Positions 34,400 through 44,998 of a stretch of DNA of 64,000 nucleotides are shown one piece after another. Position numbers and translations under genes: made by a program. The DNA comes from Gnetum montanum. Taxonomy: Eukaryota; Streptophyta; Gnetopsida; Gnetales; Gnetaceae. Where the stretch lies: assembly GCA_015680685.1 (NCBI GenBank), contig MNCI01023539.1, positions 248,280 to 312,279 of the forward strand, in the 5' to 3' direction. The notes beneath the pieces were generated by a model. The model saw only the letters and a list, made by a program, of their open reading frames with translations, had not been told where the DNA came from and ran no database searches. Within the stretch, counting starts at the first letter, position 1. The number at the start of each line of letters is the position of its first letter.

Positions 34400-35600
34400 A
34401 TACAAGGAGATAATATACATTAAAATGACTAGCCTCCTAGCTAATGAGAGATGCATGATGTTTTACTTTTTCAACATTGAGGATATTTCATCAATGAATA
34501 GTTATTAGATAGTTGAAGGAAAAGCTTGAAAATCAATGAATATTCCCAAAAGTATAAAAAGTTTTGAAGGTTGCAACCATTTCCATGGGTTTTGTAGTAT
34601 ATATTATAAGAAAGAGGTGTATTAAGAATAAAACTTGATTTAGTATAGTTGATTCTTACCCTTGATGCTTTACAATGGATGCATTAATTATATCCTTAAC
34701 ATTATCCAGTTACATTTGAAAAGGTAAAATGTATTACCAACACACTAATTCATAATAAGTTTGGATAAGGAGTTGAGAAGCTAGACAATGTAATAGTTGA
34801 TGAAAGATCACATGCTTGGTTAGATTTGTCAAGCTTTAGGCTACCATAGTGAATAAGCATAAGGCTAATATTCAACTCCATCTAATCAATTTTTGCATAG
34901 TCAATGCAGAAGAGAGCATCTTGTTAATGCATCATTACTAATGTCTATCTCTCATTGCATGCTTTCAAAAGTAGTAATGATATTATTTAAAATAAATAGC
35001 CACTGATGAATGTTGAAATGCTAAAGTAGAATAATGTCCTTGATAATGATCTTAAGCTTGTTAGCCATTACCTTAACAACAAATTTTTAATAGAGTTACA
35101 AAGTGATAGATCTTCAGTTAGTCATAAGATAATGATTACTTTTCTTAAAAAGTAACTTTTAACCTCATGTTCCATTGCCTAAGGGATTTAGAGGACAATC
35201 ATCGTCATCATCCTAGCCTTATCCTAACAAAATAGGATTAGCTACATGAGTTCTTTTTCTATCATTCACCTCTATGAAGCTTATAACTTCCATGTTCCAT
35301 TACCCTAGGGATTAAGAGGACCATGCATATTGATATTAGTCTTGTTAATTAAATTCAGTCTTTTTCATACATTACTTTGAAAAATTCATTGATGAAGCCA
35401 TTAATTCCTATGGCTATGTCATTCTACAAAGTGAAAAGAACTTTTCATAGATCCATGAGAAACAAATTTTGGCTTTGTAGAACTAGTCAATAGGAAAAGT
35501 GCAAAAAGAAATTTAGAATTTGCTCCTTGATTAAGCCATTACACATTTGAGAAGTGAAAGAACTTTCTGTACAAAAAATGAAAATAACTTGCAATTTGAC
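34400..35600 (-). pseudogene. Relic of an L1-type LINE reverse transcriptase
   Basis: Reading the minus strand in shifting frames gives WLNQGANSKF (about 35520-35560), GINGFINEFFKVMYE (about 35365-35415, matching the 'GxDGFxxEFFK' motif), SLCNSIKN (about 35075-35110, matching 'ISLCNSIYK') and VMANKLKIIIKDII (about 35030-35070, matching 'ILANRLK'). The order and spacing fit the N-terminal half of an L1 reverse transcriptase. It is heavily mutated and distinct from the intact LINE at 21317-26804. Confidence 0.6.
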
Positions 35601-38351
35601 TTAGATAGGTGATTAAGTTATCTTGCATCAAAATTGCGAAAATGTAGTTTTGAGGTAATTGACCTTTCACATGCTTGCTAGAGACTATAGAATTCCTAGG
35701 TTTGAATCCAATTCAATTTAGCTTTGAGCCAAATTTATTTTGCATAGTAAACTTCAAGCTATTTATGTTAATGACAAAGGTCTTCAACAACAATTTGAGT
35801 TTCATTGTTACAAGTTTCGAAAGGCAACAAATGTTCAAAATTAATCAATATAAATTGAATTTAAATCTTCTTCTTAAATCTAGAGCCAATATGTCTAGCC
35901 ATAGTTAAGACTCTGCCAAAGATGTGAAAAATCTACATGCAAGGAAAGAAGCTAAGTCCTTGGATTGTAATTTCTAAACTTAAAAATGATCTGTAGCAGT
36001 TTTTATTTAGTAAGAAAAAAAATTTTAAAACTAAATAAGTATCGTTTGTATTTCTATAGTAGAAAAACTATTAATGAAGAATAGGAAGGAAATAAGAGAG
36101 TAATTTGAAAGTAGTTATGGTCTAATCATTATCACAAAGTAAATAACATTCATTAAATAGAAATCATTAGAAGATGAAAGCCATAAAATGAGTCAATTTT
36201 TATAAAAAATTTGTAATTATGAAATTAAGAAACTTAGGTGGAAGGATTTTAGAATTTGTAATTGAACGTTATTGTTTAGAAGTCCCTTGTTAGATGTCAA
36301 GGAAGGATTTTACTATACAATAGTTGAAACAATTAGCGAGCTTACGTGTAGATTGAGTGATTTTTTTTTGTTTTTTGTATTTTATATTTCATTCAAAGAA
36401 GTGTAAATGTTGAACCCTAATATATATATATATTATAGCTAAAAATTTAGAGTAAAAAAGCATATGAGCATTTCAAATAGGAGAAACTCCAAATTAACAA
36501 AAAGGAAAAGTCTAATGATTTTTGGGATGTCCAAAAAAAGTGTGAATTTGACATTCATTTTACTTATTTTAAATTTTTTGATTGAGGAACCCTCTAGATT
36601 CATCATCACACACAACATCCCATAGCATGTTACATGACATACCCAACTTAAACCCTATAGTAGAGTTGAACTATGCAATCCTCCTAGACAAAGTCCTACC
36701 GAGCAGGGTAATGAAGAAGGACATAGTCCCCTCTTACTAATTCATGGAATTGCCATGCCAGTATGATTCCAAAGACATAAGGAGTAGAGGTCTCCTTGTG
36801 CTCCGACAATCCCCAAACTATGGGGGAGGTAGCAAGCCACTACCTACCTTGCTATCTCTCTCACAATTATTTTCCACTTAAAAATTAAGTGATGACCTTG
36901 GAGCATAGCCCAAGTAATCCACAAGGTTTCTACACCATAACCGAAGAAGGATTCCATCAATTCCAAGGAAGTAACTCATGCTACTCAGAGTCTGATTCAA
37001 CAAACCTTAGGTTTCGAAAGGTTCAACTACCAAGGTCTGTGATCTTAAAGTGTATTGTTAAAATTGATTGTCGTCCCAAGATCTAGACTCGTCATAGCAA
37101 CCAACACCCAAATCAAAAATGGTACCATTCATGACCTGGTATGTTCATCCTTCCATAGCATGCCTAAGATGCAAAAATTATAGAAGGGTTTCAAGTGGTA
37201 AGTGATCTTTACATTGGACATACTAGAAGGGTGTAGATGATTGAAAGAGTTGGGATGATATGATAGCATCTTGGAGAAGTTTTCCAAAAAAAATTTGGAT
37301 ATATTGTCTTGTGGTGGATATGGGATATAGTGTTCAATGATGGAAACATGGATTGTGGTGCTAGTTCGTCTGTAGATAGAAAGGTCAAAATAAAGAGATC
37401 TAACTTTGAACCTTATTTCAAAGGGGGGATTTTGTTCAACTCCCTTCCTTCCTACTAGCTTAGATCAATGTTAAAGGATAAATAGAATAGTATTTGTTAT
37501 TGTACACATGGTGATCCAGTGTAGATGGCTAGACTGGTAAGACCCCATGGGTCTTGAAGCTAGAAGTAGAGCCTAGGGCTTTGACAAGCTTAAGTTGCTT
37601 ACTATGACATGGTTCTTTTGGAGGATGTTCTCTCTTCAAGATGTGATTTCACAAGTCCATCACTAGGGCTAAAAATGAATCCTAGTGAGCTTTAAAATCA
37701 ATGACAAAAAAAATAATGAAATCTCTAAGGATTGATGGATGTTGGAAAGCCATTTAGTAGGGACTTGGCTGGTCTTGTTAAAGAGGAGCATGTATTCTTG
37801 CATAGGTATGGGTCCATGCAAGAGGATAGGTCTCTAGGCCCAATTATGGGATAGATTTGACAGATGCCATAGAGATGTTGGCCCTCTGGGTTGGCCTTAT
37901 CCCTCTCATCATGGAGTAGAAATAGTTTACGAGCTCCTTCAAGTACCCTTTATGTTTTATGTAAGGCCTTGGATGGAAGGATGTATTAGGTATTAGGGTT
38001 GATACCTTCCTTCAAGCCTAGTGTCATGTGAGTTAAGTAACTCCTTGGAATTGACGGAGCTCCAAACTTATACTTGAAGTGTAATCTCGAAGCTTATCTT
38101 AGGCTTTGCTTTGAGAATGTTGCTTCTTTTATGCAATGAAAAATTATGAGAGAGGTCTCCAAGTAGAGGTTCCTCCCCATGGTATGGGGACCATGGGATA
38201 CTTTGAGGTATCCATGATTGGTACTCAAGTATTAGAAAACCAATCTTGGCTTTGTAGTACCAAGCAAACAATAGGACTTTACCCTGTTGTTCCTTCCCCT
38301 CCACCCTGCACTCCCCCCCTCCCACCCCACCACCCCCCACAAACCCCACCA
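35601..38351. other. Unrecognised intergenic stretch
   Basis: No supported gene. Short ORFs (35675-35908, 36889-37086) have no recognisable domain. The 36590-38340 part is less A/T-rich and looks like old transposon sequence, but I could not assign it. Confidence 0.3.
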
Positions 38352-39193
38352 NNNNNNNNNNNNNNNNNNNNNNNNNNNNNNNNNNNNNNNNNNNNNNNNN
38401 NNNNNNNNNNNNNNNNNNNNNNNNNNNNNNNNNNNNNNNNNNNNNNNNNNNNNNNNNNNNNNNNNNNNNNNNNNNNNNNNNNNNNNNNNNNNNNNNNNNN
38501 NNNNNNNNNNNNNNNNNNNNNNNNNNNNNNNNNNNNNNNNNNNNNNNNNNNNNNNNNNNNNNNNNNNNNNNNNNNNNNNNNNNNNNNNNNNNNNNNNNNN
38601 NNNNNNNNNNNNNNNNNNNNNNNNNNNNNNNNNNNNNNNNNNNNNNNNNNNNNNNNNNNNNNNNNNNNNNNNNNNNNNNNNNNNNNNNNNNNNNNNNNNN
38701 NNNNNNNNNNNNNNNNNNNNNNNNNNNNNNNNNNNNNNNNNNNNNNNNNNNNNNNNNNNNNNNNNNNNNNNNNNNNNNNNNNNNNNNNNNNNNNNNNNNN
38801 NNNNNNNNNNNNNNNNNNNNNNNNNNNNNNNNNNNNNNNNNNNNNNNNNNNNNNNNNNNNNNNNNNNNNNNNNNNNNNNNNNNNNNNNNNNNNNNNNNNN
38901 NNNNNNNNNNNNNNNNNNNNNNNNNNNNNNNNNNNNNNNNNNNNNNNNNNNNNNNNNNNNNNNNNNNNNNNNNNNNNNNNNNNNNNNNNNNNNNNNNNNN
39001 NNNNNNNNNNNNNNNNNNNNNNNNNNNNNNNNNNNNNNNNNNNNNNNNNNNNNNNNNNNNNNNNNNNNNNNNNNNNNNNNNNNNNNNNNNNNNNNNNNNN
39101 NNNNNNNNNNNNNNNNNNNNNNNNNNNNNNNNNNNNNNNNNNNNNNNNNNNNNNNNNNNNNNNNNNNNNNNNNNNNNNNNNNNNNNNNNNNNN
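38352..39193. other. Assembly gap (842 N)
   Basis: The run of N is flanked on the left by a C-rich sequence (ACTCCCCCCCTCCCACCCCA) and on the right by TCCCTTCCCCCCTTAG. Both edges are pyrimidine-rich, so the gap probably reflects a hard-to-sequence C-tract. The long ORFs spanning it are artefacts. Confidence 1.
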
Positions 39194-40290
39194 TCCCTTC
39201 CCCCCTTAGTCCTTCTCATCTTACCCTCACACTATAGAACTGCATGGGCCCTAATTGTATGATGGTTGTAGATATGTAGGCAACCTAGATTAGATAATCC
39301 AAGTGTGATGCCACATCAAACATTGTACCAAATCATGAAGGGTTTTGGGGTGAGACATACCCTATAAATACATCATTGTTCTCTTACTAATGATGTCTAC
39401 AAGGTTGCTTGTGTACTTATTTTCTAGTCCTCATTTAGAGTTTAGAGATTCTCCTAGAGGCATTTACTCACTCAATATGAAATAGATGCATTGCACACTT
39501 TCTTCTAAATTATTGAAGTGGTGGTAATGTTCTCTTTGAGGCATAGTTGTGACATCTTATTCTCAAATGTCATGGAAAACATCAAATATATGATATATTA
39601 GACATTATGCATATGAAGAAAATATACCAAATGTGAAATATATGTGATATTCAACATTGTGTATAAAGGAAGTAATAGGAAAAATGCAGAAAGAGAAAGA
39701 AAAGAATGCTTTGTTGATATGGAATAGCATATCCAGATCATGTTTTGAGAGTTTTTCTTGGGTTTTTCTTCCTTTACCATCTATCCCTTAAAGGTAATCC
39801 AGCACTGCCACCATGGTTAGGCCTATAATCCAGCTAGAAGGGATGGCTAGTCCACTTCCTATCCTGCTTCATTTGGCTTCTTGTGACTTGCCTGTATCAA
39901 CTCCACCACTCCATGTTGGCACGACCTATAACCTCAAATTTAAATGCCTTAGACTGAACCCCCAAAGGTTACCTTAAGAGACATGTCCATTATTATAACA
40001 TACCCTTTCGGGTCTCAATTACAACTACCCTTTCAAGTCTTGTTAAGATAACAATAACACTTGTTATGAAGAGACACCATCTTCATTAGGTAGCAACATC
40101 ATTTGGGAATGGAGATGGTACAATAGTTCCCTAGTCTTCTGTCTTGGGTCCAATGGATCTAAGGAAATTCCTAGGGGTGTCGAACAACGTTGGGACAATG
40201 TTATTAAAGATGCTTAATCATGGGGGCATAATGAGTTATTTTCTCCTTGTGTCCTTAGAACCATATTGGCATGGAAATTTTATTCATTGG
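39194..40290. other. Unrecognised stretch left of element B
   Basis: No ORF or repeat could be assigned. Bases 40286-40290 (ATTGG) are the left candidate target duplication of element B. Confidence 0.3.
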
Positions 40291-41148
40291 TGATGAACCA
40301 TGATTTGTCAGGCTTCAATATTGGACCCTTGATATTGGGTACGCGATATCACGGCCTCACTAGCGATATTGGATACACGATATCGTGGTTCCCATGTGAG
40401 CCTATAAATACACAATGGGATGCATGGGAAAGTCATAGAGAAATTAGTATTAGAGTAAGTATAGAGTAGAGTCTTTTTGTCATTTTTTAGTTCATCTCAA
40501 CCCTTTCCCTAATGCATGCCTGCAATGTGATGATTGTAATTATATGGAACCTTTATTCGAGTGTGACGTACTTGGACATGCACATGAATAACAATAAAGA
40601 TTGAGATTACTTCATCATTGCAGCATTCACTTAGTTTTAATTTCTTATTGTTATTGTTATTTATTGCTTTCTTAATTGATATTTCTCTACCTTCATTTCC
40701 TATCCTTGTTATTAAACGTGAAATGAGTACAACTTAATCATGAGCATTTAAGTGTGACTACTTGGTATCCCAGTAGTGTACCTAGGACATGCGCTTGGTA
40801 ATCCCAATAGTAGTACACAAGGTCCAAGATGTGTACAGATGATTAAGGACAAATGCTCATCGCATTTAGTCTAGCTTAGATTCTCTTCTCCCATTCCCTC
40901 TTAGCTTAATCAAAGTTATTTTCCATTGCCTCTAGGAGTAGCACTAGTTTAGGACTGCATCATACACCTCACTCTGGACTAAACCATACGTGACAAAGTA
41001 AATACTAGTCCAGGTGGGAAGACAACAAATTGCGATCAATGTGTAACTATTTAAATACCACAACTAGCCCATTTGCGGAGTTCAACTTGATCGTGTGTGA
41101 ATGCTCATATTTGTATGGTTGAGTGTAGGGGTACCTCGCCACTTATCA
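40291..41148 (+). repeat. 5' LTR of element B
   Basis: The LTR is 858 bp, from TGATGAACCATG to CTCGCCACTTATCA. U3 has GATATT/GATATC palindromes (GATATC at 40345-40350 and 40379-40384) and a TATA box (TATAAATA, 40403-40410). The segment CTATAAATACACAATGGG is shared with the 3' LTR. Confidence 0.92.
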
Positions 41149-41176
41149 TTGGCGTTGTTGCTAGGGACAGTGCTAG
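41149..41176 (+). other. Primer binding site of element B
   Basis: TTGGCGTTGTTGCTAGGGA directly follows the LTR. It matches the tRNA-Asp complement TGGCGCCGTTGCCGGGGA with four differences, all C-to-T or G-to-A transitions. Confidence 0.75.
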
Positions 41177-41282
41177 TTATCTAGATTAGTTATATCATAC
41201 AAGATCACTGTAACAAAGTATTCACGATATATATTTTAGAAAAGAAATTAATTTCAATTAAGTCACACACAAATTCACAACA

Positions 41283-43022
41283 ATGTCTCTCTCACAAGAC
41301 TATGATAACACAACAACCAATAAGGCAATTCATTGGAGAACTAATGAATTATACAATGATGAAGANAGTTGACAATGGTAGAACTCTTCAATGAAAGATA
41401 TCAAACCTACGCAAGGGTGTCAGCCTTGAGGAGACAAATCCAAGAATGGAAATAGGTGAAACATGAACCCTTGGACATGGCCTTAGAAAGATATTATGCA
41501 TTGTTAAACAATTGGCCAGGCCATGGATTCTCTGAGGAGAGGCTAATGTACCATATCATGGATGGGCTTCGTAATGAAAAAAGGGAAACCTTAGGGATGT
41601 ATGCCCCAGGTCAACTATACGAGCTATGAACCCACTAATTTCTAGAGCTTATTAAGCGAGTAGCAAAAGAAGAAGGAGAAATGGCTAAATGGGAGAATGT
41701 TGAAAGCTCTCAATGGGACCAAAATCTTGAATTAGCAAAGGTCCATGATCATGAAGAGGAGAAATCAACTNACGAACTCTGGATGTAGCATTCTTCCCCA
41801 ATGATCATGTAAATGTGACATGATTGGGCATTAACCTTTGGGGTGATCATACAAGCAAATGTTACATTGATATCTATGATTAGTAGTTGAGTTCTTATTC
41901 TCTTCAACCCTTCTTTCTGATTGTCTAAGGGTGTTCTGTCCTGCTTCTTGGTTCGTCATGGTTTTATCTCTAATAGTGTTGGCATATTCTCCACATTTTT
42001 CATGTATCCATTTCATCATCTTATTGATCTTTGCCTTAATTTCCTCTAGTGATTGTAGTATTGGCAAAGATGATTCCACCTCCTTGGGGTGAGTTGATTT
42101 CTCCTCTTCATGATCATGGACCTTTGCTAATTNTCATGTCACATTTACATGATCATTGGGGAAGAATGCTACATCCAGAGTTCGTACAAAAATACTATGT
42201 TCAATCACAGTGGCAAAAATCCCAGTCATGGGGGAGGCCACCCTCAAACTGGTCACACCCTTCATATCATTTGAACCCAAGTGCTTGTTAGGTTCAGCAT
42301 CTTGTTTTCCCAATCAGGTCAACATCCTCTATCTCACCACATTGTTATCATTCTCCTAAATACTATCAACCCATATCCTATCCAACACGATCACCACCTC
42401 ATGTGCCTTATACTTCTCCTCACCCTCAATATTCTTATCCTTCACCTCCTTCTACATCGCCACCAATTGTACCTGAAGGTTTTAAACCACACCCAAAAAC
42501 GTTACTTGTGCTACTATGGTCAACAATAATGGAGGTCCTCGATAACGTCAAAAGCATCCCTTCTTTAGGCATGACCAAAGAAAGAGCTAGCGTGGTTCCA
42601 AAACCACTGCATCCTCCAACCAAGCACAAGTTCAACACTGTGATGCATCTATCTCCTCAAACACAATGCCTCCTATTACCTTATCAAGGCCATCAATCAA
42701 CACTCCAACGACCATGCAGCCTAATGAATATAGCCACGTAGGGAGACATACTAATCCCTGCATACCATCTTATGGTCATGAGTGCCATAGTGGGTCAACT
42801 CCTTATCAATTAACCACATCTTATAACTTTCCCCACTATGTCAACATTAATCAAGTGTGTGAACCCCAATTTGGGCACATTCTAGCCACCACATCAAAAA
42901 ACACCTAATGGGTTGGATATGACTGGGTCCCAATATTTCCAACATGCATGGATCCTAACCTTCCATTTATTAAGTCTAGCTATGATCAAAATTTTAGTTA
43001 TGGGGGATATCCCCCATTCTAA
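41283..43022 (+). pseudogene. gag of element B (gapped and mis-assembled)
   Basis: The start is ATGTCTCTCTCACAAG. After an N at 41366 the frame resumes near the end of the gag domain (VELFNERYQTYARVS); relative to element C about 0.7 kb is missing. The signature ETLGMYAPGQLYEL and a KRVAKEEGEMAKW helix follow. Between the Ns at 41771 and 42133 the sequence is reverse-complemented; read on the minus strand it supplies the coiled coil and CNICLYDHPKG zinc-knuckle-like motif. After 42133 come MSHLHDHWGRMLHPEFVQKY, a Pro/Ser/Tyr-rich region and the tail FSYGGYPPF-stop (TAA 43020-43022). In-frame stops such as TAG at a Gln position (about 41455) show decay. Confidence 0.8.
41772..42132 (-). other. 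Mis-oriented contig inside element B gag
   Basis: The left edge (ACGAACTCTGGATGTAGCAT and on) is the reverse complement of sequence just right of 42133. The right edge (ending GGTCCATGATCATG... in reverse) is the reverse complement of sequence just left of 41771. Both edges overlap their proper neighbours by about 40-50 bp if the piece is turned round. The coding strand here is therefore opposite to the rest of gag. Confidence 0.93.
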
Positions 43023-44424
43023 CAAACAGAATTAATAAATGTTTTTCCTTTTCTTTAATTTTACAATTTTTTGTTTCTTGTTTTTCATCTTTCAATTTTT
43101 TGTTTTATCTTTTTATTAATTGGTTCATCTTTTTATTTATTATTTTATCTTTTTATCTTTTTATGGGTAATCTCATCTATGAATAAAACACTCATGTGAC
43201 TCATTGGTTGAGGTGTTGTTCTATGCTATCAAGTCTCAGGTGACTAATTACTTGGACAGTGAGCCCATCACATCCACCCACCCATTCTATTAATAAGAGG
43301 TTCTACTCTGGGTCCAATGATATTTTTGACATCATTAAAACTTAAAAGTAATTTTGTGCTCCTTATGCCCAAAGCAAAAAATGAAGGACTAAGAAGGAAT
43401 GGTCAGGGTGTGACATTAAGGGGACTTGTGGATTCTCTTTGGTGACATCTGTCAAAGTTACCATGCAACCTAGTTGTACTAAGATCCTTATAGATCTAAC
43501 AAAAAATGGAAGTAAGTGTAATAAAGGCACTCAATAAAGAAAGCCAATGCTATTCTAGGGGGTCCCACTGGAAAGACATTCACCCATGCCTAAAGGTAGG
43601 TGGCTTTTCTAGATTACGCATCAAAAAAAAAAAAAAGAGGAGAAAGTGTGCCAAAGCAGGTAGACAAAAAAAAATGTGCTGCAAAGAAATTTGAAATCAC
43701 TCCTCCCTTGAACAAAATGCCAACTGATTGTACATCTTGCTGTCATGATGCTCTTATGGTTGTCCATCATTGAATGAAGCAATGCGATGTCACTAATTGA
43801 CGGAATGGACTTGGTCTTGATTTTGGAGCAATGGGCTAATGACACATTAATCATGCCCTACACTCAGGATTCATCATATCTTGGGCTAGTTACCTCATGT
43901 CCCAATCTTTGCAATCCCTTCTATAATTCATCCCGTCTTGCTGTTCATGTATTTGTGACCTATGTCTTGTGTAGCATTGAATTCATACCTCATCACGGTA
44001 GTATCAACATGTGTGTGTTTTGTTGCATTAGTGTAGATTACATTTAACCCTTATAGACATTTGAAGGTGTGGTTATGCAAGGGCATTATAGGTTGGAACC
44101 TGCTTTGGGAGGGATCCACTTGCATGACTTTTGTAATTTGTACTTGTTGCACACCACCACATCATTTTATACCCTCCGAGTACTGTATTACCAACGTTAT
44201 TCTTTCCCTTGTCATCCCTCTGATTCAAATGTTCCTATGCACCAAAGCATGTCCTTTCTCCTCATCCTATTCATGAATTTTATTGTCAGATCCTACACAC
44301 TTATATCTTTTGTGCCTTCTGGTCTATTTAATATTACCCTAAACCTTTCAACTTAACTCCAAATCCTTCATTTTTGGCCTTGAAATTTCAAAAATTCATC
44401 AATTTTACTAAGTACCCTATTTTC
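43023..44424 (+). other. Conserved non-coding block of element B
   Basis: It starts with a T-rich tract of about 120 nt (43040-43165), then carries the blocks shared with A and C: GTGTGACATTAAGGGGACTT with GGATTCTCTTTGG (about 43408-43442), GGTCCCACTGGAAAGACATT (43559 on), a run of A (43622 on), and AGGGCATTATAGGTTGGAAC (about 44080). No ORF has a recognisable domain. It occupies the place where pol would be. Confidence 0.65.
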
Positions 44425-44500
44425 AATAGGCTATGATATCTGGTCCACATTATCAGATACACGATATCGCGTCCATATAAAAAAAACTATATATATGGGC
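44425..44500 (+). promoter_or_regulatory. Internal U3-like promoter of element B
   Basis: GATATC occurs at 44435-44440 and 44463-44468 (ACACGATATCGCGTCC), followed by CATATAAAA and CTATATATATGGG (TATA, about 44474-44498). The array resembles the LTR U3 (ACACGATATCGTGG at 40376-40388, then CTATAAATA). A CTTAGTCATGGGGGAAGG motif follows at about 44667. ORF2 starts about 500 bp downstream. Confidence 0.65.
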
Positions 44501-44930
44501 CCCCATGCACGTCACCATCATTTTACACTATTCACACGAGGGAAGTTGTTCAAATTTTTCTCCACGAACTTGGTAACTTGCGCACCTCTCATTCCAACAT
44601 CTATAAGTTGTTCGTTAACACTCCGATTCCCATTCTGCTTGAACCTGTCTGAACTCGGAGTGTTCAACTTAGTCATGGGGGAAGGGTTCACTCCAAGTCG
44701 TGCATAATTTTTCAAAATTCATCATCACTCGAAGGATATCATAAAGGGTAAAAGATCGTAAAACATGTTAAACATGTTGCCAAAATCAATTTTATCTCTT
44801 CACCCACACTAGGAGAATTAAATTTTGGAGCCACCTAATCAAATTGGGCCCAATATCAAACTTTTAGGGGATGTTTTCATAAAATTTCCTAACTCTAAAT
44901 CACACAAAACAAGAAACGAATTCCTTAAAG

Positions 44931-44998
44931 GCAAGAAGTAAGGTATAAATAAAATATTGTAAGCAACCTTACTAATGGTCAACCCCATGTGATTGTAG
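44931..44998 (+). other. Intron-like leader before ORF2 (element B)
   Basis: AAG|GCAAGA (a GC donor; element A has GTAAGC at this place), then CTTACTAATG (branch-like) and GATTGTAG ending at the ORF2 ATG (44999). The second GTATAA, 12 nt later, is also shared with A. Confidence 0.4.

Noticed and set aside
36640-37086. Possible host exon around 36889-37086
   Set aside because: A short ORF without splice or homology support in a transposon-like stretch.
38068-39237. Three long ORFs across the 842-N gap
   Set aside because: Almost all residues are X, and the ends are low-complexity C-rich sequence.
43622-43636. A-run in element B as the tail of an inserted retrocopy
   Set aside because: A and C have an A-rich tract at the same relative place, so it belongs to the element.
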